Source: Mesostigma viride (lineage: Eukaryota > Streptophyta > Mesostigmatophyceae > Mesostigmatales > Mesostigmataceae). Taken from it: a stretch of DNA of 51,000 bases. The DNA lies in NCBI GenBank assembly GCA_009746045.1, contig RPFO01000389.1:1664982-1715981 (forward strand). Reading direction: 5' to 3'. This document shows positions 10,435 to 18,535 of this stretch, in pieces. Made by a program: the position numbers and the translations under genes. Positions within the stretch are counted from its first letter, which is position 1. Each line of letters begins with the position of its first letter. The notes below the pieces were generated by a model. That model saw only the letters and a list, made by a program, of their open reading frames with translations. It had not been told where the DNA came from and did no database searches.

Positions 10435-12406
10435 AACCACGTACTATATATATATATATTAAAAATATAATTACTTACAGCAGAGTGAAATCACTCAAAC
10501 CAAAGCAAACGCCCAGCTATAAACCTATATACAGAGCCATGTCAAAGCTCTATACTACGATAAGACCAATGGAAACGCCTAACGGGAGGAACCTAATAGC
10601 CCTGCTGCACCGCAAAATCAGCCCGCGTACGGCGGAGCATGATGTCAGCCATGGCCCGAGTCAGCGCCACCGACAAGCGCTGACGCCAATATGACGTCCA
10701 GGTCCGCGCCGACCATGGGGCCCGCTGGCCCTCCAGGTCCAGCCGGTCCTCCCGGAGCCGGCAACACTCCTTGAAGAAGGCGGAGGTCAGGGGCCCCATG
10801 GCCCCAAACTCCTCCAGGACAAAGGGCACCACACGATGGTGCCCGACGTCGCCGTAGGCCAGGAGCTTGGCCCGCTCCGCCCGGTCCGCCGTGTAACCTG
10901 CCGTGAGGGAGGCCCCAGCCACGTGGCTAAGAGCCAAGGGCCGCGCCACCGAAACGTCAATAAGCAGATGCCGGCCACCCCCCTCAAAGTCCAGCACCAC
11001 GATGTCAGGCCGGTGGTTGGGGGAATAGAAGGCAGCGCCAATGTCCGCATCCTCGGACCGGATGTTCGCGTGGGGGAAAACCGACCGAATCATGGCGAGC
11101 ACCACCGTCAGGAGGACAGTGTGCAAATACAAATACCAATTCTGATTCTGTTGGCCCCCCATGCAGGCAAGGTAGTGAGTCCCCGTGGGATCCAGCGGCT
11201 GCCCACAGCTACCACAAGGCCGCCCGGCCGGAACAAGAGGCTGCGGGGCAAATAGCTGGTGCCGGAGCGCCACCGAGTAGTGGCTGGGAGCCAAGGCGAA
11301 TGGGGGGCCATGGGAAGAGCACGAAGGTACGCCGAGCCCACACTCCGCAAGGAAAGCGAGAACAGCCACGCACGTCCCTGGGCGTTGAGGTCCGCGAAAA
11401 GAGCAATCCAATCAGCCGTGTGCAGAATACCCGCGTAGGTTTTCTGGTGTTTATCGATGACGCGAGCAGGGAATGCGGCGGGAGATTGAACGGAGGCGAC
11501 CGAGGGAGTGCCGCGAGGGAGGTGGCGCTGTACCGCCTGAGCGGCACGGACGGGAGAACAGGCCTGCTGGATCTCAGCATAGGCCTCCTGGATGGCGGTG
11601 ACGAAGGGCAAAGGGCTGCTGGGGTCCAGGAGGTCAGGCGCTGCCGTTGCCAAAAGGGGCAGGAGCCGGCAGCTTTCCGCCCACGACTGAGCGACGGAGC
11701 CCAAAAATGCTGCTGGGGCCAGCCGGGCGGCACGAGTCAGACCGCAGCCACCCATCCGTGCAGGCAGGGAGGCAATGCGAATAGCATGTGGCGGGAGGTT
11801 GGGGCCCGGGACCAGCTGCGCCAAGGCCGACTGGATGCGTTCGTCGTGGCCCTCGGCGGCCAGCCGGACCTGAGCCGGAAGAGCGCCCCGGAGCCAGTGA
11901 ACGACGCGAGGGTGAGCGCAAAACCACAGAAGCAGACCCTTGGTCTGCGAATCATGAAGGCGCGCAATCAAGGGCAGTACCTCAGTGCGTGCCTCGAGGG
12001 CGGCCCGCAGAGCATCGATGACAAACGCGGGGTCGCCAACCGGAACGCCAAGGACATCCAACCCATGGAGGCGCTCGTCCCGGCCCAAGAGCTGGGGCGG
12101 AAAGCCGGAGCAATCACCTTGGGGCGAGTACACCGCGCACTTGGCCAGGGTCAACTGGAGGTTGATGTCGGCCACCGCGGTCTGCAGTGCCAGCAGAGCC
12201 GCGGTGGTGTCCGGCTCAGGGCCCAGAAGGTAGATATCATCCAAGTAGGCCTGAATAGCGACCGCCGGGTGGGCAGCATGGACCGCTTGGAGGCAACCCT
12301 GGAGGGGGGCGGCAAAGTACAGGGGTCCCAGGGGGTCCCCTTTCTGGGTGCCCGTCCGCGACAGCAGGCCGCCGCGAGTGCCGTCCTCCCGTGTTGGTTC
12401 GTACGG

Positions 12407-13944
12407 CACCTCGGGTATGAAAATACGCCGTATTCCACGGTACTGACGCTTTCGACCGCGTACGCCGTACGATTTTCACTGTTTTTCACTTTGGACTTAG
12501 CCGATTTTGGAGGTCGTGGACGTGTCACGCGGTGGGGAGAGGCCCAGACCTGTCAGTGGTACTAAAATTGCTGAAATTGCAGCGAGTGCATAGCTACTTG
12601 CTAGTACACGCGTGACGGTGTGCCTTTCTACATTTTTTTCTACATTTTTTTTCTTTCTACATTTTTTGACAGGATTTTTTATTCGCGGGAGAAAAGCTGC
12701 GAGGGGACAGAGCATGCATGGCAGAATCATAAGGTTTAGGGACGGGTGCACTTCCAGAAAGACGCAGAAGAGTGAAGACGCAATTAAAGCAAATAGAGGG
12801 TGCCGGGGGCGCCGGTTCATGTATTGTGCGCTAGGCAATCCTAAAAGAGGCGACCATGCCTAGAGTTCCAGTCGTCAAAAGGGGAGAGGAGTGTCAATAC
12901 CTCCACCTGATTGACGAGGTGGAAAAGACCGTGAGTGGGGAAGACGTGGTAGTCGGCCAGAGGTGGCCAGGCGTGCAAGCTGTGCGATTACAAGTTCGGC
13001 AGGCCTGGCAACTTTAGCAAGGATCGCGCTGTCGGCCATCTGGGCCACATCCCCAACAAGGGAGCCACATTTTGCCAGCAGTCTAGGAATGTAGAAGGCC
13101 TGATCGGGAGGCTTCAGGCGGCTGAGGCAGCCCGGTTGGAAAAGAAGGAGCAAAAGGCAGTGCTCGGTGCCCGCGTTGCCAAGGCCCTTCTGCCTGCCGC
13201 TGCCCCGGGTGCTGGCCCTTGTGGCTCTGGCAAGGCAGTGCAGAAGACGATTCCACAGTGCTTTTCCAATGCGCAGCTCCAGGAAGTCCGCCTTGCCCAG
13301 GCCTCTTTCTTTTACGAGAATGGCATTCCGTTTCACGTCGCCGCCAGCGCCTCGTACAAGAACATGATCGCGGCAGTGGCAAAGTATGGACCTGCCGCAG
13401 CAGTGAAGGTCAATTCTGGGTTCATTGCCTTGATTTTATTTCTTAGGGATTCGTGGCATGCACTTGTTGTCATTGTGCAGCGAAGCTGCCATCTATAGTG
13501 CTATGACATCCTCTGCATCGAGGCTGCCAGAGCTCTGGGTGCATTATACCATTCAATCATGTATTATGTTGTCAATAATGCATTGTAATAAAAGAGACCG
13601 GTGTTAGATGGTCAATAGTTTGCGTGTCCACAATATACAAATGTACTTGAAGGATGTATTGCAATGTCGATCTAAGTGTGGCAGGTGGCAAGTCACTGCC
13701 ATTATGCTCATTAATGAATAGCAGAGAGCATAGTACATAGTAACATTTGTTGGATGCAGGGCCACACATCCTTAGAATACCCCGTACTTTAAGCCTTGGC
13801 CTCAATAATACCCCGTACTTTTTTAGCACAATTTCAAAAATACCCCGTATGCCGTACTGCGTGTTTTTTCGCGTATTTTTTACCCCTCGCAAAAATACCT
13901 GTATTTTTACAGTACGCAAGGGTTTTACCGAGTACCCCGTACTG
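12407..13944 (+). mobile_element. hAT-like non-autonomous DNA element inside the LINE
   Basis: It interrupts the LINE RT precisely and excision restores the frame. Imperfect terminal inverted repeats begin CACCTCGGGTA (left) and CAGTACGGGGTA (right, reverse strand). The flanking 8-mers TCGTACGG and CCGTACAG agree at 6 of 8, consistent with an 8-bp hAT duplication; a shorter reading with GTAC as a 4-bp duplication is also possible. Near both ends there are clustered short motifs of the type TACCCCGTAC or GCCGTAC, like the subterminal transposase-binding repeats of hAT elements. It carries one transposase exon-like fragment (12953-13498). T-rich repeats (TCTACATTTTTT, three times) lie at 12627-12668. 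Confidence 0.6.
12953..13498 (+). pseudogene. hAT-type transposase fragment: BED finger plus DUF659-like start
   Basis: Open frame from 12953 with no ATG at its start; an AG at 12969-12970 could be a splice acceptor. It encodes a BED-like zinc finger (CKLCDYKFGRPGNF, then HLGH and a later Cys), a Lys and Glu-rich linker, and FFYENGIPFHVAASASYKNM, which matches the beginning of the DUF659 domain of hAT-like transposases. The fragment ends soon after (AKYGPA). The catalytic DDE residues and the hAT dimerisation region are missing, so it cannot encode a working transposase. Probably an internal exon kept by a deletion derivative. Confidence 0.6.
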
Positions 13945-14192
13945 CCGTACAGACCAACACGGCCGTCCTCCATGATGTGAACCAGTTGGCCGGGCTGGCC
14001 GTAGCACACGGCTGTCCAAGCGTACAAGTCCTCGAAGGACTCCATGACGGCCGCAAACATGCTGGCGCGGGACAGACTGTTGAACGCGTTGTGGCAGTCG
14101 ACCTTGACGACAGCGTGGGTGGGGTGGGCCTCGAGGTAATATATAAGGCCTGAGTACTAGTGCTATGTTCCCTATTAGTAGTGTAATCCCCT

Positions 14193-14444
14193 CTATTGTC
14201 TGCTAGGGCCAATAGTCAGCTGGGAGAAGGTGACTGTAACTGCCGTCCCCACCTCCTGACTGTTATCTACCTTGCTAGACGTGGATGTTTGAGAGCATTC
14301 ACGAGTGGTATGCAGACCCTCAGGCAATGGCATGTGCTCCCTAACAAACCTATCTGCATCTATGATGTTATCAAACCCCTGAGCTACTGCATAGTAAGGA
14401 TACCCAGACTGTCCACCCTTATTTATTCTGTTGCGTCTGAGCAT
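14193..14444 (-). CDS. G1 small 5' ORF, hybrid-binding domain with internal deletion
   Basis: ATG at 14444 (MLRRNRINKGGQSG), 83 codons. It is the counterpart of the 113-residue G2 ORF at 45395-45736. The start (KGGQSGYPYYAVA) and the end (ADRFVREHMPLPEG, then AVTVTFSQLTIGPS) are conserved, but an in-frame 102-nt deletion removes the central part of the RNase H1-type hybrid-binding domain, including its conserved Trp and Cys. The protein is probably non-functional as a nucleic-acid binder, although the frame remains open. Confidence 0.6.
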   Translation of the reverse strand: MLRRNRINKGGQSGYPYYAVAQGFDNIIDADRFVREHMPLPEGLHTTRECSQTSTSSKVDNSQEVGTAVTVTFSQLTIGPSRQ

Positions 14445-15194
14445 GTTACATCATAGGCTGGCAGAGGCTTGCAAGCAGGGAGAAGGGGGGAATCCCAGGC
14501 TACCTCTAAGTGCAGTGACCTTTACCAAAACAGACGAGGGAGGAGCACAGAGTCTAACACAGCACACGCCCGAGCTTTCCGCGGCAAGGGCTATACGCAC
14601 ACACGGAGGTAAACACCGTCAACACAGTCGGCAACAGCCAGACGGTATCCACCCCCACGACCCCTTGCAGGTCAAACAACGAATGTCCGTCTCCGCGACG
14701 TCCATAGGCACCAACGACATTTACAACCTATAGAGGGTACAACGTATAACATAAACCCCCTACGCGTGCGGTCCCGGAGAGAAAGCGAGCTCGCCAGCTA
14801 GCCTTCAGCAGGCATAGCTTGTAAAGAAAGAATTCTAACTAGGGGACGTACCATCTTCGATGACGTTAATCCCTCCTGAGCTGGCCGCCACCCGGTGTCG
14901 TTGAAGGCAAGCCCTGGCCGCCACTAGGTGTCGTTGAAAACAGGAGAGCTGAACGCTATCGTTGACAGCACCTCACCACAGGACTATTGCTAGCCCCGCC
15001 GAGTATCCCAGACTGGCCGCTTGCTGCCTAGGTCGTCGTTGAATCCCTTTACGGGCTGGCCGCCGACCTGTCAGCAATCTTTGAATTCCGGAACCTCTAC
15101 CTATGCCAAGCTCCGCCTTGGTATCCTAATTGGCCTCACTAACCCTCTCCGCGAGAGTTAGCTAACCTTTCCAGCACATTTCCTCCGATACCAG
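14445..15194 (-). other. G1 leader with primer-binding site and degenerate repeats
   Basis: About 750 bp without a convincing ORF between the 5' LTR and the small ORF, well conserved in G2 (45737-46490). Near the LTR, several degenerate copies of a unit like CTGGCCGCC...GTCGTTGAA occur (14879, 14913 and two weaker ones to 15090). Possibly a packaging or internal initiation structure; inference only. Confidence 0.6.
15178..15193 (-). other. Primer-binding site of G1, initiator tRNA-Met type
   Basis: One base inside the 5' LTR the minus strand reads TGGTATCGGAGGAAAT. It is complementary to a tRNA ending ...TCCGATACCA. The plant initiator tRNA-Met site TGGTATCAGAG differs by one base in this stretch, so an initiator tRNA-Met with one changed acceptor pair is the likely primer. 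G2 has an extra T (TGGTTATCGGAGG) at 46474-46489. Confidence 0.65.
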
Positions 15195-15871
15195 TGTTAC
15201 GTCCCATGCAGCCCAGACACACCTAGCCTGAGCTACGTAGCGAAAGATCTACCATGCCGGAATTAGGAAGATTCAAGGTGGCCTAATGCAAATTGCGCTT
15301 CACGACTGGGGTCGTGAGATATCTGGCACCGCGACTTGATGCCAAGCTATAATTAATACACACTTATTCTTATGGCTAGCAATACCAATTACAAATGGAT
15401 AGTTGCCCGTGGTTTAATGTGTAGGCGTATTCGCACTTATCATTCATCAAACCAAGAGGACGAGACTCTCGTCCTCGGACCAATTTCACCTAGGTCTGCC
15501 ACTACGCTGGCAAGGGGCGCCGACATGGCGCCGACCTTCCAAAGCATGCAGTCCACACAAGATCCTCGGGTCGACATCGACCCTCGCCTACAGAATCCAC
15601 GCATGAGTACAATATCTCAACTAGCTATAAAGTACGCAGCGCGGCGCGACTGCACCGGCCCCTAGAAGATACACGCATACAACAACCTAGGCCCAAAATA
15701 ACTGGTCCGAATCGCCCAAACTGTCATAGTTCCATACAAAAGTCCTGACCAAGGGACAATTCCCAAATTAAGTCCCGAAATGAGTCCCAAAGTCCTACGG
15801 ACTATGACAACAAGTCAAACTACATAATTTATTCCATTGTTACGTCCGTCCAAAAGGGCCGGGACGTAACA
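15195..15871 (-). repeat. 5' LTR of G1
   Basis: 677 bp with TGTTACG and CGTAACA ends. It differs from 3354-4023 by a few substitutions and small indels, for example four extra bases near its left end. Confidence 0.93.
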
Positions 15872-15876
15872 AGAAG

Positions 15877-16808
15877 CCTCTCAAGCCTCCTGTGGGACAG
15901 GAAGAGCTGGACAAGTGGTTGGAGGATATGGAGCTAGTTTCTTGCTCTGTAGATCCCACTGTCAACCTTGTGCAGGTATTCCACACATCCACGACTAATA
16001 GAGATTCCAGTGAGCGTGTGAGGGACAAGGCTAGGCAAGCTGTCAAGGACAAGCTGACTTGGTCTCAGTTCCTAGAGGGCCTACGTCAGGAGTTCTCTGA
16101 TAAGGTACTCAACCTCACTAATCACTATAAGCTCAGCTATGATACCTTTGAGATCAAGGGCACGGTAGCTGAGGAGCTGCAGCGGCTCACACGCATCAGG
16201 GAGAAGGGGGCCAAGCATGGCTTCAATCTGACTGACAGAGCAGTGGCAGATTACTTCCTGGATCGCATGGGGCTGAGTGTGGATGGGAGAAATGCAGCTA
16301 GGATGTTTGCTGATCAGACAGATGGGACGTGGACAGCCTTACAAAGGGTTATTTTTAACATCCGTCCATCTGACAATGCTGCTTGCTTAAGGCAGTCCAG
16401 GTGACTGGTGCCCCTTCAGCCTCCGCTCATCAGGTCCATGGAGATGCCCCTGGGCAGGGTGCTCAGGTAGATCCCAGACCTAGTAGGCGTCAGAGGGCTA
16501 ACAGGCGCAGGCAGAATGGTAACCAGGGTGGCAAGGGCCAGCAGCAGGGATCCAAAGGCAAGGGTCAGCAGCAGGCTGGAGGTCACCAGGGTGGTCAGCA
16601 GAATAAGGGTGGCCAAGGGCAAGGCAAGAGCCAGGGCCAGGGCACCCAGGCCAGTCAGAGCAGCCAGAACCAGGGTGGCCTGAAGAAGGCTGCTGCTGGG
16701 AAGGATGACAAGTGCTTTGGATGTGGCAGGACGGGTCATTGGCGACGTGACTGCCCAGACCAGGCCAAGTCTGCTGGAGCAGGCTCTGGCCAGGTGGGTA
16801 AGCCATGA
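15877..16808 (+). pseudogene. gag: Element A gag, main part with zinc knuckle, one frameshift
   Basis: Continues the frame of 2928-3353. The first 170 codons hold the capsid-like helical core, well conserved with element B (KVLNLTNHYKLSYDTFEI, LDRMGLSVDGRNAARMFADQ). A single indel around 16380-16395 moves the frame; the second part (to 16808) is a Gln and Gly-rich basic linker and the zinc knuckle CFGCGRTGHWRRDC (CX2CX4HX4C). The stop is TGA at 16806-16808, preceded by GKP in A and RKP in B, and the same frame stays open after it into pol. Gag forms particles and binds RNA. Confidence 0.8.
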
Positions 16809-16926
16809 CTTGAGGTGTTGTCCCCTGTAAATCGTCAATCACCCCTACTGGGACGAACAGTTGTACATAGTAATGGGGGTGTCCCTCTTGTGCAGCAGCA
16901 AGGGGTTGGGAATGATGAGGTGCTTC
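16806..16926 (+). promoter_or_regulatory. Gag-pol UGA readthrough site of element A
   Basis: After gag (...GKP) comes TGA CTT; the frame then stays open to the B insertion and, after B is removed, joins the pol frame at 24978 without a break. The residues after the stop (VNRQSP, VPLVQQQG) resemble those after the same TGA in B (VNSQSP, APPVQQQG). Conservation of protein sequence beyond an in-frame stop in two diverged copies argues that UGA is sometimes read through. UGA followed by C is a known leaky context. Confidence 0.6.
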
Positions 16927-17591
16927 ATTTAGCGACTCCGGCCAGGCAGCTGCTGTGAGCTCCTGGTCCTTGTCGCGACTGTAAGGACCTAGGTCGCGTA
17001 GCTTGCAACCTTTGCTCCTCGCCCCAGGTAACGCTCTCGCTGGCTTGCTCACTCCAAGTGACAACCACGGTGCGTCGGCAAAGAACTGCCTTGACCTGCC
17101 TTAGGCCATAGCTTTATGTTACCTCATTTCCATCGTGCCCTAAGGCATCTCCCGTCGGCCTCGCACAGTGCACCGCTACCTTGCCAGAGCTCAGCTTACC
17201 GCTACCTTGCATCCTTGCTGCAGGCAGCGTTAAGGACCTCTGACATCCCGTGACTAGGTATCACCAGTTCCTGTCACAGCTCTGCACGGATGCGTATCCT
17301 TGCAGAGCCCGCGACTGGCCTACTGGTCTCTACTTAGCCACAGGACCGTTGCGTCCTCAGCCTCCGTGGACCTTAGTCACGTGATGGTCCAGGCTAAGCC
17401 TGTGCAGGCCCTGCCTGCCACGTGTCCTGTCCACGGCGACCTCGGTGTGCACTGCCGCCGCCGCCGGTCGGCAGTACTTCGGGACCTGATAACTCTCACG
17501 TCCCTTGTCTGTTTCAGGCGGTCAGTACGGCGTTAGAAAGGTCTCCTCATCCTGCATCCAACTAGCACATTGGCGTCCCAATATGCTAACT
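16927..17591 (-). repeat. 3' LTR of element B
   Basis: 665 bp. On the minus strand it begins AGTTAGCATATTGGG and ends CGCTAAAT. The ends are fixed by the GCTTC duplication and comparison with 24298-24973. Confidence 0.9.
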
Positions 17592-18535
17592 CCAACCCTT
17601 TCTTGTTTTGGAGGCTGGACCAGCCTGAGATTCCAATCAGCCATGCTCACTCATGCCACAGACTCCTGACCTCTCCCAGAGGCCAGGGCTGCCCTTCTTT
17701 TGGAACTTGAGGTTTTACCCAAAGATTAGTCCAGAGCCAACATTGGTTCCAAGGCCCAGCCCTGACCCAGATGTCAGCCCCCAACCCTTTCTTTTGGGAA
17801 CCTGGTTGAGGAGAAAAGTGAGGTCTCTACATCCAGGCAGCTGAACTTGGACAGAGGAAGTTATGATACGTATTATTGTGAGTTCCTGGTCCTTTCCAGT
17901 TATCACAGGCGCCCGTATCAGAGGCGCCCGCTCACAACCATTCCCCTTCCTTTTCATTCAACAGACACGGATAGAGCCCAGTTAATGCTTGCCAAGCTGG
18001 GGAGCCCATGTCCTCACTGAGGGATAAACTCAGGATTCACACATGCCAGGCTGTGGTCAGCTGGGGAATCGAACCCCACCCCATATCCTCCAGGTTTGGA
18101 ACAGCTCCTGGAACTGTACATTACAAACAAACATGAAATGGAGATAACACGATTATGACTTATTAATATAGAGAGAATAACCCATAATGAGGCTCCCTGG
18201 CAACCACGTCCAACATGGTCACACAACCAGGGTTTTATTAGCATGCAACAGGTTGGTTACAGAGAATATAAACAAATGTACAGCAACCTGTAAGAGCCAA
18301 CATTTGGGCTGCCCTTTCAGGGTCCATTCCATGAAGACCCAAGGCCGGTTACAAGGTCCTTAAGACCCTTCTGCAACCCCATGACAGGGCCAGGCGATAT
18401 TCTCAGCCAGGGGAGTGACTCCACCCTGACCCCTGTTCAGCAGGGTGTACGAACCCTGAAGAACCTGCTGTCAGCCATTTCTGGCTACCCAGCCCACCGG
18501 GACACATCCCACCTCAGAGCAAGGCGTTGGTCTCC
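17592..18535 (-). other. 3' UTR of element B with tRNA-like B box
   Basis: Non-coding, homologous to 28455-29391 in A. It contains a polyadenylation-like AATAAA followed by conserved sequence, and the motif GGTTCGATTCC (minus strand, 18065-18075) that matches the B box of tRNA genes. A purine stretch, AGAAAGGGTTGG, directly precedes the LTR and is probably the polypurine tract. Confidence 0.6.

Larger units (their letters stand above)
10593..14138 (-). pseudogene. LINE reverse transcriptase - CCHC - restriction-like endonuclease, broken
   Basis: Four parts read right to left. 14138-13951: RT motif A region (VVKVDCHNAFNSLSR), whose Asp is catalytic. The hAT-like element follows. From 12400: motif B region GTQKGDPLGPLYFA, then catalytic YLDD (AYLDDIYLLGP) and the thumb. 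The coding frame shifts around 11340-11280. From there to 10593: a finger CGSCGQPLDPTGTHYLAC (CCHC), then RPDIVVLDF and LLIDVSV, which fit the PD-(D/E)XK fold of R2-like endonucleases, and the stop. Removing the hAT element restores one continuous RT frame. RLE LINEs such as R2, NeSL and CRE prime reverse transcription at the nicked target. The clade cannot be assigned by eye. Confidence 0.75.
10465..14140 (-). mobile_element. 5'-truncated RLE-type LINE (non-LTR retrotransposon) inserted in G1
   Basis: Comparison with G2 shows extra DNA between about 10465 and 14140, between the GA tract and the small 5' ORF. On the minus strand it starts inside the RT domain (5' truncation is typical of LINEs) and ends with about 130 bp of 3' UTR running into AT-rich sequence (TTTTTAATATATA). 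It carries RT, a CCHC finger and a restriction-like endonuclease. Exact ends are obscured by TATA-rich sequence on both sides, and a target duplication such as TAATATATA is only a suggestion. The hAT-like element 12407-13944 interrupts its RT. Confidence 0.8.
3354..15871 (-). mobile_element. Ty3/Gypsy-family LTR element G1, degenerate, inserted in element A gag
   Basis: Bounded by LTRs 3354-4023 and 15195-15871 with perfect TG/CA ends, and flanked by the 5-bp duplication AGAAG (3349-3353 and 15872-15876). Gene order on the minus strand: 5' LTR (right), primer-binding site, leader, small hybrid-binding-domain ORF, Q-rich gag, protease remnant, then about 3 kb of unrelated DNA, a scrap of the 3' ORF, polypurine tract, 3' LTR (left). 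RT, RNase H and integrase are missing. A LINE carrying a hAT-like element sits between the small ORF and gag. It is the same family as G2 (35302-47076), whose complete pol identifies the superfamily. LTRs are about 99% alike apart from small indels, so transposition was recent although the body is defective. Confidence 0.9.

Noticed and set aside
11300-12565. 421-codon plus-strand ORF
   Set aside because: Lies opposite the LINE RT and endonuclease frames, which carry recognisable catalytic motifs; it also crosses the hAT element boundary.
12401-13950. 4-bp GTAC duplication for the DNA element
   Set aside because: Kept as an alternative only; the BED/DUF659 content and CA...TG ends fit an 8-bp hAT duplication with two mismatches better.
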